A stretch of DNA of 64,000 bases from Christensenella tenuis (GCF_014287795.1 NZ_JACOON010000001.1:310001-374000), one strand, 5' to 3'; numbered from the stretch's first letter, positions 24,737 to 33,470 are shown. The notes: a model not told the origin generated them from the sequence alone. Translations and numbers: made by a program.

Positions 24737-25855
24737 TTGGCAGAGAAAAAAGTGAAAGCGGTAGAGAAAAAGATACAGTCAAAATTGTCTGATGAACGGA
24801 TTGCTAAAATTGTCGAAATCGGAAAAACAAAAGGCGTTTTAAAATATGCAGAGATTGCCGAATATATTGACGATGCACACGCGGTTCCCGAACAGATTGA
24901 TAAGCTATATGAGGCTCTTGAGGAACAGAATATTGACGTTCTGGATGATGAAATCGAAAAGGAAGTACCGAAAGCCGAGGAAGAGGCAGAGATAGTAGAT
25001 TTCGAGATTTCCATGCCGGAAAATATCAATATTGACGATCCGGTAAGGATGTATCTTAAAGAAATTGGAAAGGTGCCGCTGCTTTCAGCGTCGGAAGAAG
25101 TGGAACTTGCAAAGCGCATGGGGGAAGGAGATCAGGAAGCGAAACGCAAACTGGCCGAAGCGAATCTGCGCCTTGTGGTGAGCATTGCAAAGCGCTATGT
25201 TGGTCGTGGCATGCTGTTTCTGGATTTGATTCAGGAAGGAAACCTTGGCTTGATCAAGGCGGTTGAAAAGTTTGATTATCAGAAAGGCTACAAGTTCAGC
25301 ACTTATGCAACATGGTGGATTCGCCAGGCAATTACGCGTGCAATTGCAGACCAGGCCCGGACGATTCGTATTCCCGTGCATATGGTGGAAACGATCAATA
25401 AGTTGATTCGTGTATCGCGCCAGTTGCTCCAGCAATATGGGCGTGATCCACTCCCGGAAGAACTGGCGAAGGAAATGGATATTCCGGAAGAAAAAGTCCG
25501 CGAAATCCTGAAGATTGCGCAGGAACCGGTTTCCTTAGAAACACCGATTGGCGAGGAAGAAGACAGTCATTTGGGGGACTTTATTCCGGATGATGATGCC
25601 CCGGCTCCGGCAGAAGCGGCTGCATTTACGCTCTTAAAGGAACAGCTGATGGATGTTCTCGATACTTTGACGCCACGTGAAGAGAAGGTTCTTAAGTTGC
25701 GCTTTGGCCTTGAAGACGGCCGGGCGCGTACACTGGAAGAAGTGGGCAAGGAATTCCAGGTAACACGCGAAAGAATCCGGCAGATCGAGGCAAAAGCGCT
25801 GCGTAAGCTGCGGCATCCATCCCGGTCGAAGAAGCTGCGGGATTTTTTGGAATAG
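24737..25855 (+). CDS. rpoD: RNA polymerase primary sigma factor (sigma-70/sigma-A)
   Basis: A 372-residue primary sigma factor. Region 1.2 is DPVRMYLKEIGKVPLL; region 2 includes ANLRLVVSIAKRYVGRGM, LDLIQEGNLGLIKAVEKFD and FSTYATWWIRQAITRAI; region 4 ends with ARTLEEVGKEFQVTRERIRQ. The start is a TTG at 24737 with GGTGA seven bases upstream; no ATG is available nearby. The first 90 residues are a charged region 1.1. It recognises the TTGACA/TATAAT-like promoters seen throughout the window. Confidence 0.97.
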   Translation: MAEKKVKAVEKKIQSKLSDERIAKIVEIGKTKGVLKYAEIAEYIDDAHAVPEQIDKLYEALEEQNIDVLDDEIEKEVPKAEEEAEIVDFEISMPENINIDDPVRMYLKEIGKVPLLSASEEVELAKRMGEGDQEAKRKLAEANLRLVVSIAKRYVGRGMLFLDLIQEGNLGLIKAVEKFDYQKGYKFSTYATWWIRQAITRAIADQARTIRIPVHMVETINKLIRVSRQLLQQYGRDPLPEELAKEMDIPEEKVREILKIAQEPVSLETPIGEEEDSHLGDFIPDDDAPAPAEAAAFTLLKEQLMDVLDTLTPREEKVLKLRFGLEDGRARTLEEVGKEFQVTRERIRQIEAKALRKLRHPSRSKKLRDFLE

Positions 25856-25867
25856 AAAAGGAGTGTT

Positions 25868-25889
25868 AAGGCGGCGAACAGCCGCCTTT
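25868..25889 (+). other. GC-rich hairpin between ribosome site and start of trmK
   Basis: AAGGCGGC (25868-25875) pairs with GCCGCCTT (25881-25888) over GAACA, followed by TTTC. It could be a weak terminator after rpoD. It also sits between an AAAGGAG (25857-25863) and the trmK ATG at 25898; when folded it would bring the two to about 13 unpaired bases. Confidence 0.55.
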
Positions 25890-25897
25890 CATATCTT

Positions 25898-26578
25898 ATG
25901 GAAATAACAGCAAGAATGCGGGCAATTCTCGATTGCGTGAATGGAATGGATATTGCAGCTGATATTGGGTGCGACCACGGCCGGATATCTGCAGCCTTAA
26001 TTGATGAAAAGCGTGCGAAACATGTATTTGCCTGCGATATCAGCGAGCAGTCGTTGCAAAAAACGAAGAAGTTGATTTTGGAACAGCAAATCACCGGAAT
26101 AACTCCGCTTGTTTCAAATGGACTTTCGGCATTGGAGAATAAAAAGGTAGATTGTATTGTAATCACAGGTATGGGTGGACTGCTGATACGCGACATTCTT
26201 GCCGGCAGCCTCGGAGCCGCCCGCACAGCGCAGAAGCTCGTCCTTGGTCCACAAGGAAATGAGTGCGAGTTACGCACGTTTCTGTATGAGAACGGTTTTT
26301 TTATACAGGATGAAACAATCGTTCGGGATGATCGGCACTATTACCAAGTGATTGTCGCCAAACGCGGCGAGCAGCCGTTGCCAAAGGAAATCTACTTGTA
26401 TTTCGGATATTATCCGGTTATGCGGAAAGATCCCTTGCAGAAGGAATTTTTACAAAGCAGGCTGCAGGAACTGGAAACGATTATTAACGAAGCGAAAAAG
26501 GGGAGGAACACGCAGGAATACCTTGCGGAAAAAAGAAAAATGCGAAGTCAGATTATGGAGGTTATGCAATGCCTGTAA
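25898..26578 (+). CDS. trmK: tRNA (adenine(22)-N1)-methyltransferase
   Basis: A 226-residue SAM-dependent methyltransferase of the TrmK family, which methylates A22 of tRNA. The SAM site is IAADIGCDHGRISAAL, followed by ACDISEQSLQK, the catalytic-site motif ITGMGGLLI and LVLGPQGNECELR. No ribosome site lies in the usual place; the only one is 34 bases upstream, beyond the hairpin at 25868-25888, and an in-frame stop at 25853 excludes an earlier ATG. It overlaps the Nif3-like gene by ten bases, a pairing typical of Firmicutes. Confidence 0.92.
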   Translation: MEITARMRAILDCVNGMDIAADIGCDHGRISAALIDEKRAKHVFACDISEQSLQKTKKLILEQQITGITPLVSNGLSALENKKVDCIVITGMGGLLIRDILAGSLGAARTAQKLVLGPQGNECELRTFLYENGFFIQDETIVRDDRHYYQVIVAKRGEQPLPKEIYLYFGYYPVMRKDPLQKEFLQSRLQELETIINEAKKGRNTQEYLAEKRKMRSQIMEVMQCL

Positions 26579-27681
26579 CTCTTGAACAAATAGGAATTGT
26601 ATTAGAAAATATTGCACCGGTAAGCTTTGCGGAAGATTGGGACAACAGCGGCTTCAATGTCAATTTGCATAATACAGACGTTTCAGGCGTTATGGTCTGC
26701 CTGGATGTCCTGCCTGAGATTATTGAAGAAGCGGCAGAAAAAGGATGCAATCTTATTATTTCCCATCATCCGCTTTTATTCCACGCAACAAAAAAAATAG
26801 ATTCTGAATCCTATGAAGGACAGTGTGTCCGGATGCTTATAGAACGTGGAATTTCGCTTTACTGCGCTCATACAAGTATGGATAGCGCTCCCGGCGGAAT
26901 CAATACATGGCTGGCGGACCAGTTTGCGCTTACAAATAGGTGTTATGTCCAAAATGGGACGACGGAGCACTTTTATGAAGTTGCGGTTCATACGCCACGG
27001 GACCATGCGGAGGCAGTGAGCCGGGCGATGGCCTTGGCCGGAGCCGGAACGCTTGGAGAATATACGGAGTGTACCTTCCGCATCGACGGGAAAGGGACCT
27101 TTCGGCCAGGACTCGACGCCAGCCCGTATATCGGGCAGGGCGGGAAGCTTGAGACTGTGGACGAAATACGAATTTCATCCATATGCAGTGAGAATGACCT
27201 GCAAAAGGTTCTTTGCGCAATCCGGAATGTACACCCTTACGAGATGCCGGCAATCAGCGCGCTTAGGACAGATGAACCCCAGTGTGTCAGCTCGGGGCTT
27301 GGTGTTGTGGGAGATTTACCGGAGCCATCCCGCACAACGGATATTTTGGACAGGCTGAAAGAAATACTGCAGACAGACAGTATACGTGTTGCCGGAGAAA
27401 TGAACGGAAAAATTTCCCGGGTTGGTGTATGCGGCGGCGCAGCGGGTGATTTTGCCGGCGCGGCGCGGAACAAAGGCGCGGAACTTTTTATTACAGGGGA
27501 AATAAAGCACAACGACTATGTGGCGCATACGGATATTATTCTAGTGGAAGCGGGACATTTCGATACGGAGAAATGCTTCTGCCAGCTATATGCGCAAGGT
27601 TTACAAAAATGTTTCCATGATGTAAACTATAACATAGCGATTTATGTAACAAATTTACGCAGACCATACGTAAATTATTGA
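26569..27681 (+). CDS. Nif3-like dinuclear metal center protein (YqfO family)
   Basis: A 370-residue hexameric metal-binding protein of the NIF3/GTP cyclohydrolase I type 2 family; the biochemical role is unsettled. Metal ligands are visible in ISHHPLLFHA, YCAHTSMDSAPGG and, near the C-terminus, VEAGHFDTEK. The middle 100 residues (about 130-230) are the PII-like insertion found in the long YqfO branch. It overlaps trmK and is followed directly by the zinc-ribbon gene. Confidence 0.92.
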   Translation: MPVTLEQIGIVLENIAPVSFAEDWDNSGFNVNLHNTDVSGVMVCLDVLPEIIEEAAEKGCNLIISHHPLLFHATKKIDSESYEGQCVRMLIERGISLYCAHTSMDSAPGGINTWLADQFALTNRCYVQNGTTEHFYEVAVHTPRDHAEAVSRAMALAGAGTLGEYTECTFRIDGKGTFRPGLDASPYIGQGGKLETVDEIRISSICSENDLQKVLCAIRNVHPYEMPAISALRTDEPQCVSSGLGVVGDLPEPSRTTDILDRLKEILQTDSIRVAGEMNGKISRVGVCGGAAGDFAGAARNKGAELFITGEIKHNDYVAHTDIILVEAGHFDTEKCFCQLYAQGLQKCFHDVNYNIAIYVTNLRRPYVNY

Positions 27682-27689
27682 GGAGGTCT

Positions 27690-28424
27690 ATGTTGAGTAA
27701 TAATTTGAAAGTATTATGGGAATATCAGGCGGCAGAAAATGCACTGGAATCCTATGAGCGTACGCTCGTGAATACAGAAACGAGGAAGAGGCTGGTACAT
27801 CAGCAGCAGGTTTATAAAAACAACCAGCAAAAGCTGAAGCAACTTGAACAGGAGTCTGTGCTGCTTCAGAATAAAATGAGTGAAATAGCTTCCCAGATTG
27901 AAATCCTGCAAAAGCAGATGAGTGAAAAAAAGGACGAAATTTCTGAAGTTTCAGGCTATGATCTGGAAGATATGTTTTTGGATGATGTGCGTGAAATGAT
28001 TAAAGAATGCGAGAGCATTAAGGCATCTGTCGAAGTAAATAAACGTAAAATTGTTGATATTATGCATCGCCTTGAAAAATCGGAAACAGAAATCAAGGAA
28101 ACGCTCGTTAAGATGAGCAACGCAAAAAAGCAGTTCGATGTTTTAAAAGAACAACATGCAAAGGAAGTTGCCGCCGGGAAAGATGATCTTGATAAACTGC
28201 GTGCAAATGTTACCAGGGCAGCAAAGGGGATCGATCCGGAATTAATGGAGCGGTATAAGTCAATCAAACAGCATCGGCCTAATCCGATGGCGAAGTTGGT
28301 AGGAGACCGCTGTGAAGGCTGTAAGATGCAGCTTCCCTCGGGAGTTCTGCAGAGCCTGAAGGTGGAGGGAAATATTGTCGAATGTGAAAACTGCGGCAGG
28401 ATCCTTTATGTAGTGGAAGATTGA
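27690..28424 (+). CDS. Zinc-ribbon coiled-coil protein
   Basis: A 244-residue protein that is nearly all heptad-rich coiled coil from about 15 to 180 (many Lys, Glu, Gln and Leu residues), ending in a C4 zinc ribbon, CEGCKMQLP and CENCGRILYV. This is the C4-type zinc-ribbon family commonly found after trmK-nif3; its function is not known to me. AGGAGG is at 27681-27686. That is three bases from the ATG at 27690 and six from a TTG at 27693, so the true start may be the TTG. Confidence 0.8.
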   Translation: MLSNNLKVLWEYQAAENALESYERTLVNTETRKRLVHQQQVYKNNQQKLKQLEQESVLLQNKMSEIASQIEILQKQMSEKKDEISEVSGYDLEDMFLDDVREMIKECESIKASVEVNKRKIVDIMHRLEKSETEIKETLVKMSNAKKQFDVLKEQHAKEVAAGKDDLDKLRANVTRAAKGIDPELMERYKSIKQHRPNPMAKLVGDRCEGCKMQLPSGVLQSLKVEGNIVECENCGRILYVVED

Positions 28425-28431
28425 ATATTTT

Positions 28432-28760
28432 GAGCAGACTGGATGGCTGCGCGTTTCGGCGTGAGGAAAGTCCGGGCTCCACAGGGCAGGGCGCCGGGTA
28501 ACACCCGGTGGAGGCGACTCCAAGGAAAGTGCAACAGAAATAAACCGCATCTTTTATAGGTGTAAGGGTGGAAAGGTGAGGTAAGAGCTTACCGGCGTTA
28601 TGGCAACTTAACGCGTCCATGTAAACCCCGCTTGGTGCAAGATTGGTATGGGGACATTTAATGACGGCCCGTCATGTCCCTTGTAATCGCATGAGCCGTA
28701 TGGTAACAGACGGCCTAGATAGATGGCCATCAAAACAGAACCCGGCTTATAGGTCTGCTC
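28432..28760 (+). ncRNA. rnpB: RNase P RNA (class A)
   Basis: About 329 bases bounded by the P1 helix GAGCAGAC (28432-28439) and GTCTGCTC (28753-28760). The conserved core is present: GAGGAAAGTCCGGGCTCC near the 5' side, the CAGGGCGCCGGGTAAC-type element, and ACAGAACCCGGCTTAT at the 3' side. It is the ribozyme component that matures tRNA 5' ends. It starts only a few bases after the zinc-ribbon gene and is followed by a terminator at 28784. Confidence 0.95.
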
Positions 28761-28783
28761 AAATTATTTATAAAGCATGTGTG

Positions 28784-28809
28784 ACAGCTCGGAAACGAGC
28801 TGTTTTTAT
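28784..28809 (+). terminator. Terminator after rnpB
   Basis: ACAGCTCG (28784-28791), a GAAA tetraloop, CGAGCTGT (28796-28803), then TTTTATT. Confidence 0.9.
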
Positions 28810-28907
28810 TGTCGCCGTACATCCTGCCGCTAGTGATCGCCGGTGCGGCGGTCGCGGCTGGAGTTGTTATTGCAGTACGGAATAATAGGCGTGCCTGCGA
28901 AAAGTAA
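28809..28907 (+). other. Short hydrophobic open frame, probably a gene remnant
   Basis: A 32-codon frame reading SPYILPLVIAGAAVAAGVV, IAV, RNNRRACEK and stop: one hydrophobic segment followed by a basic tail, like the C-terminal anchor of a surface protein. It has no ribosome site and overlaps the rnpB terminator, so it is more likely a leftover end of a lost gene than a working one. Confidence 0.25.
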
Positions 28908-28927
28908 AGAATGGAAATAAGGAAAAT

Positions 28928-28960
28928 GGCGGAAATGCGTAAGGCATCGCCGCCGTTTTT
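28928..28960 (+). terminator. Candidate terminator in the decayed region
   Basis: GGCGG (28928-28932) pairs with CCGCC (28950-28954), with an inner ATGC/GCAT helix, followed by GTTTTT. It may have ended the lost gene represented by the frame at 28809-28907. Confidence 0.5.
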
Positions 28961-29044
28961 GGTATCCGCAATAAAAAAGTGGTATTATAAAAAGAAAGAG
29001 AGTATTATGGATTCAATGCAATGTAGTGAAAAGGTGCTGCTGCA

Positions 29045-29564
29045 ATGAAAGGACTGATACATATTTACTGTGGAGATGGAAAGGAGAAGACGACAACTGC
29101 CGTTGGAATTGATGTATGTGCCGCCAGGCATGCGGGATACCGTGCTTTCCTGCCATTTATGAAACGGGGCCTCGGGGAAATGCAAGTATTGATTGATAAC
29201 CGGGCATAACGGTGATTTCCGGGAAAAAAGGCGTTGAATTTGTGTGGGGCATGAGTGAACAAGAAAAGGAAGCCGCATGCACACTTCAGAATAAAAGACT
29301 GGAAGATGTAACGGAAATGTGGCAGGAGATTGTGATTTTTTGATTTTAGATGAGAGGGCGGGCACATGTGAAGCTGTTTTTAGACAAATATTTTTTATAG
29401 TTTTTGAATCACAAGCCGAAAGAACTGGAACTGGTTTTAGCAGAGTGCATTCCAAGACTGGCGCTTTTCAAAATATACGGATTATGTTGTTTATGCATCT
29501 ATCAAGAATTAAAACATATCCGTTCGGCGAAGGGATCAAAGCGTATGGCGGCGCTGAACGATAG
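29045..29564 (+). pseudogene. cobO: cob(I)alamin adenosyltransferase (CobO/BtuR family), frameshifted remnant
   Basis: The first 54 codons read MKGLIHIYCGDGKEKTTTAV, the CobO start, with Glu where the P-loop has Gly (GDGKGKTT in the family), then stop at 29207. Homology goes on in a second frame (GVEFVWGMSEQEKEAA, LQNKRLEDVTEMWQEI), a third (DFLILDERAG) and further fragments (LNHKPKELELVLAE; then SRIKTYPFGEGIKAYGG), ending at a stop at 29562. At least three frameshifts and several stops mean it cannot make the enzyme. The intact enzyme adenosylates corrinoids for cobalamin synthesis. Sequence errors cannot explain so many lesions. Confidence 0.85.
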
Positions 29565-29593
29565 CAAAGTTTACGATTTGTTTATCGGATATA

Positions 29594-29627
29594 TTGACAT
29601 ATGCTCATAATTTTGCATATAATGAGC
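29594..29627 (+). promoter_or_regulatory. Strong promoter with overlapping dyad before the DUF134 gene
   Basis: A perfect TTGACA (29594-29599), 18-base spacer and perfect TATAAT (29618-29623). GCTCAT (29603-29608) and ATGAGC (29622-29627) form an inverted repeat covering the spacer and the -10, a good position for a repressor; the downstream gene is itself a DNA-binding protein. Confidence 0.65.
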
Positions 29628-29650
29628 TAAAATAATGTGAGGTATTCAAA

Positions 29651-30001
29651 ATGGCACGGCCGTTTAAATGCAGATGCATTTGTTCCAAACCAAAGACAAC
29701 CTGCTTTGTTCCGCAAAATGGCGTTGGAAGTGGAGCGGTAATATTAGGATATGATGAATATGAAGTCATACGCCTGCTCGATTATGCGGCGCTTACGCAG
29801 GAGCAATGTGCGGATAAAATGAACGTATCCCGATCAACGGTAGCGCGTATGTACGATAGCGCCCGGAAAAAAATGGCGGATGCACTGGTCAATGGAAAAA
29901 AGATCCGTATCAATGGCGGAGATGTGATCGTGTGTAATGCTCTGAAACCGGAGTGCGCCCATGAAAAGCATTGCTGCCGCAGAAATCAAAATGAGGAATA
30001 G
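29651..30001 (+). CDS. DUF134 family putative DNA-binding protein
   Basis: A 116-residue protein beginning MARPFKCRCICSKPKTTCF, with the family block DEYEVIRLLDYAALTQEQCA and the helix-turn-helix ADKMNVSRSTVARMYDSARK, similar to sigma-70 region 4. Cysteines at both ends (KCRCIC; CAHEKHCC) could bind metal or an Fe-S cluster. Family members often sit beside NifX/NifB-like iron-molybdenum cofactor proteins, but none is here. A dyad over its own promoter suggests autoregulation (inference). Confidence 0.85.
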   Translation: MARPFKCRCICSKPKTTCFVPQNGVGSGAVILGYDEYEVIRLLDYAALTQEQCADKMNVSRSTVARMYDSARKKMADALVNGKKIRINGGDVIVCNALKPECAHEKHCCRRNQNEE

Positions 30002-30097
30002 GCATTAGGAAGGTACGGTATTTAGCGGATGATCTTTTGTTGCGGCAAGAAAAGTATTGTTTGGCCGACAGATTTGCCTATGGTGATAGAATAAAAA

Positions 30098-31861
30098 ATG
30101 AATGGCTTTTTACCTATATCGAAAGCAGATATGGCGGAACGTGGGATCGCGCAACTTGATTTTGTTTTGATCACAGGGGATGCATATGTAGATCATCCGT
30201 CTTTTGCGCATGCAATCATTTCCCGCTATCTTGTAGCGCATGGGTATTCTGTTGGTATTATTGCCCAGCCGTCATGGAAAACAGCAGATGATTTCAAAAG
30301 ACTGGGCAGGCCAAGGCTCGGCTTTCTGATTAGTGCCGGAAACATGGACAGCATGGTAAATCTTTACTCCGTGACAAAACATCGCCGCGCAAAAGACCTA
30401 TATTCACCGGGAGGAAAAACCGGAAAACGTCCGGCGCGATCCACAATTATTTATACGAAAAAAATACGCGAAGCATATGGCGATGTGCCGGTGATTATCG
30501 GCGGAATTGAAGCGAGTTTGCGCAGATTCGCCCACTATGATTATTGGGATGATGTAGTAAAACCTTCTATTCTTGCGGAAAGCGGCGCGGATCTTTTGGT
30601 TTATGGCATGGGGGAGCGCCCTATTATTGAGATTGCTGAGGCACTGGATGGCGGCCTTGCGGTGCGTGATATTACTTATATAGAAGGAACCGTTTATTTT
30701 ACGCCAACCCTTGAGCGGGTATATGAATATAAGAAACTTCCTGCATTTCGGGAAGTAAGGGCAGATAAAAAGACCTATGCCAAAGCATTTATGACGGAGA
30801 TGCATGAACGCGGGCAGGCTCTTGTTCAGGAGCATAAGGACGGTTTTGTCGTTCAAAATATACCAGCCAGGGCGCTGAGCCAAAAGGAGCTTGATTTCGT
30901 TTATGCGATGCCTTTTATGCGTACGGCGCATCCGATGTATGAGAAACCTATCCCTGCCCTTGAGGAAGTGAAATTCAGTATTACGGCAACGCGCGGTTGT
31001 ATCGGTGCATGCGCTTTTTGCGCTTTGTATTATCATCAAGGAAAAGATGTTGCGTGGCGGAGCATAGGAAGCATTGTCGGCGAGGCAGAAGAAATGACAA
31101 AAGATGCGGAATTTAAGGGATATATCCATGATGTTGGAGGTCCTACCGCTAATTTTTATGGGGTAAAATGCACGAATCCTAAGGGGCGGTGCACAAAGCG
31201 GCGCTGCCTGACACCTGAAAAGTGCAGGTTTTTAAAAGAAAACCATGCGGAATATATCAGGCTCTTGCGTAAGGTACGGACGGTAAATGGGGTAAAAAAG
31301 GTATTCATTCGTTCGGGAATCCGCTATGATTATGCACTGCTCAATCAAAGTGGGGATTTTATCAGGGAACTGGCCGCGCATCATGTCAGCGGACAGCTTA
31401 AACTTGCTCCCGAACATGTCAGCGCGGATGTCCTTAAGCTGATGGGCAAGCCGGGAATTGAAAAGTACCAGAGGTTTTGCCAAAAGTTCAATGCAGCATC
31501 CCAGCGAGTTAAAAAGAAACAATATGTCCTGCCGTATTTTATGTCTTCCCATCCAGGATGTACGTTGACGGATGCGGTCCGTCTTGCGGAATTTATCCGT
31601 GATACAGGTTTTATGCCCGAGCAGGCACAGGACTTTTATCCTACGCCGGGCACGCTTGCAACTTGTATGTATTATACCGGCCTTGATCCGGAAACGGGCC
31701 GGAAGGTATACATACCAAGGTCGGCAGAGGAGAAGGCAATGCAGCGTGCTCTGATTCAATATAAGAATCCGAAAAACCGCGGGATTGTTAAAAAAGCGCT
31801 TTTGAAGGCGGAGCGCGACGACTTGATCGGTCAGGGAAAAAAGAAGCTGATAAGGGGATGA
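30098..31861 (+). CDS. YgiQ family radical SAM protein (UPF0313)
   Basis: A 587-residue radical SAM enzyme of unknown reaction. The N-terminal third has a B12-binding-like segment (PSFAHAIISRYLVAHGYSVG, IIGGIEASLRRFAHYDYW). The [4Fe-4S] motif is GCIGACAFC with C301, C305 and C308. The C-terminal portion has EHVSADVLKLMGKPG and DFYPTPGTLATCMYYTG. The length is usual for the family. No clear ribosome site was found before the ATG at 30098. It stands alone between the DUF134 gene and tig. Confidence 0.92.
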   Translation: MNGFLPISKADMAERGIAQLDFVLITGDAYVDHPSFAHAIISRYLVAHGYSVGIIAQPSWKTADDFKRLGRPRLGFLISAGNMDSMVNLYSVTKHRRAKDLYSPGGKTGKRPARSTIIYTKKIREAYGDVPVIIGGIEASLRRFAHYDYWDDVVKPSILAESGADLLVYGMGERPIIEIAEALDGGLAVRDITYIEGTVYFTPTLERVYEYKKLPAFREVRADKKTYAKAFMTEMHERGQALVQEHKDGFVVQNIPARALSQKELDFVYAMPFMRTAHPMYEKPIPALEEVKFSITATRGCIGACAFCALYYHQGKDVAWRSIGSIVGEAEEMTKDAEFKGYIHDVGGPTANFYGVKCTNPKGRCTKRRCLTPEKCRFLKENHAEYIRLLRKVRTVNGVKKVFIRSGIRYDYALLNQSGDFIRELAAHHVSGQLKLAPEHVSADVLKLMGKPGIEKYQRFCQKFNAASQRVKKKQYVLPYFMSSHPGCTLTDAVRLAEFIRDTGFMPEQAQDFYPTPGTLATCMYYTGLDPETGRKVYIPRSAEEKAMQRALIQYKNPKNRGIVKKALLKAERDDLIGQGKKKLIRG

Positions 31862-31900
31862 AACGGAGCATTCGGAGAGAAATATATCTGTTAATTCGTA

Positions 31901-31929
31901 TTGCGTGCGGGTTATAAATATAGTATACT
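31901..31929 (+). promoter_or_regulatory. Promoter of tig-clpP-clpX
   Basis: TTGCGT (31901-31906), a 17-base spacer and TATACT (31924-31929), 56 bases before tig. Confidence 0.55.
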
Positions 31930-31985
31930 ATTCTCTGTATTGTTCTGCAATTTTATAGTTTTTGAAACAATCTAGGAGGATGAAA

Positions 31986-33416
31986 ATGGCTGCTAAATTA
32001 GAGAAGCTGGAAGGAAACAAAGCGAAACTGGAACTACTGGTTCCCGCTGATAAATTTGAGGAAGGAATTGCGAAGGCGTATCAGAAGTTGAAGGGAAAAT
32101 TCAATATTCCCGGATTCCGCAAGGGGAAGGCGCCAAGAAAGATGGTCGAAAACTTTTACGGCCCTCAGGTGTTTTATGAAGATGCGCTGGATGAGATTAT
32201 TCCGCAGGCATATCTCGACGCAGTCAAGGAGCATGAACTGGATGTGGTTTCAAGACCGGATTACGACGTTTTAAGCATCGACCAGAAGGAAGGTGTCGTC
32301 GTGACGGCAACGGTGGTTCTGAAGCCGGTTGTAAAGCTTGGAAAATATGAAGGAATTAAAGTAAGAAAACCGGTGGAAAAAATCACGGCAAAAGAAGTGG
32401 ATGCGGAGATCGGGAAAACGCGTGAGCAGAATGCAAGATGGGTGGAAGTAGAACGTGCATCCAAGAATGGCGATACTGTTTTAATCGATTTCGTCGGCAG
32501 TATTGACGGAGTAAAATTTGAAGGCGGCGCTGCGGAAGACCAGACGCTCGTCTTAGGCGAGGGGCGCTTTATCCCCGGATTCGAGGAACAGATTATCGGC
32601 ATGAAAGCAGGGGATGAAAAAGATATTGATGTGAAATTCCCTGAAGATTATACGCCCGAATTTGCAGGTAAGGATGCGGTATTTGCGATCACGATGAAGG
32701 CAGTGAAAGAGAAGGAGCTGCCTGAACTGGATGATGATTTTGCACAGGATGTATCAGAATTTGATACGCTTGCAGACTATAAAAAAGATGTAAAGAAAAA
32801 GCTGCAGGAACGCGCGGATCTGCGCGCAAAAGCGGAAATGGAGAATCAGTTGCTCGAAACCGTTGCTAAGGGAATCAAAGTAGATATTCCAGATGTAATG
32901 GTTGACGACCAGATTGATTATCAGATCCAGCAAATGTCCTATCAGTTAATGTACCAGGGAATGAAGCTGGACGATTATCTGAACTATATGGGTAAAACCC
33001 TGCAGGATTTGCGGAATGATTACAAGGAAAGTGCACAAGAGCAGGTGCGCATGCGTCTTGCCGTGGAAGCGCTGTTGAAGAAACTGGAGATCGATCCGAC
33101 GGAAGAGGATATTGAGAAGAAATACGAACAGCTTGCGAAAGAAGCGAACAAAACTGTGCAGGAATTCAAGGATACTATGAGCGCGCAGGAAATTGATTAT
33201 TTCAAGGAACGCGTCGCAATGGAGCAGTTGTTCGACTACCTCGTTTCCAAGGCGGAAATTGAAGAGTTTGATCCCAAGAAAGAAGCAGAAAAGCCAGCGG
33301 AAAAGAAGGCGGCTTCCAAAGAAAGCGCAAAAAAAGAACCTGCCAAAGATTCCACGAAAAAAGCAGCTAAGAAGACAGCGGAAAGCGCTGGAAAACCGAA
33401 AGCTGCCAAGGAATAA
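31986..33416 (+). CDS. tig: Trigger factor (ribosome-associated chaperone, peptidyl-prolyl isomerase)
   Basis: A 476-residue chaperone that meets nascent chains at the ribosome exit. The ribosome-docking motif is FNIPGFRKGKAPRKM, the FKBP-type isomerase domain lies at about 155-245 (NGDTVLIDFVGSIDGVKFEG, GRFIPGFEEQIIGM), and the C-terminal helical chaperone domain follows. The last 45 residues are an unusual low-complexity tail of Lys, Ala, Glu and Ser (KKEAEKPAEKKAASKESAKK and on). I chose the ATG at 31986, six bases after AGGAGG; the ATG at 31980 directly abuts that site. Confidence 0.96.
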   Translation: MAAKLEKLEGNKAKLELLVPADKFEEGIAKAYQKLKGKFNIPGFRKGKAPRKMVENFYGPQVFYEDALDEIIPQAYLDAVKEHELDVVSRPDYDVLSIDQKEGVVVTATVVLKPVVKLGKYEGIKVRKPVEKITAKEVDAEIGKTREQNARWVEVERASKNGDTVLIDFVGSIDGVKFEGGAAEDQTLVLGEGRFIPGFEEQIIGMKAGDEKDIDVKFPEDYTPEFAGKDAVFAITMKAVKEKELPELDDDFAQDVSEFDTLADYKKDVKKKLQERADLRAKAEMENQLLETVAKGIKVDIPDVMVDDQIDYQIQQMSYQLMYQGMKLDDYLNYMGKTLQDLRNDYKESAQEQVRMRLAVEALLKKLEIDPTEEDIEKKYEQLAKEANKTVQEFKDTMSAQEIDYFKERVAMEQLFDYLVSKAEIEEFDPKKEAEKPAEKKAASKESAKKEPAKDSTKKAAKKTAESAGKPKAAKE

Positions 33417-33470
33417 CAATTTTCTATGCACAGGGCAAACTCAGGCTATGTGCAGCAAGGAGGTTATTTT

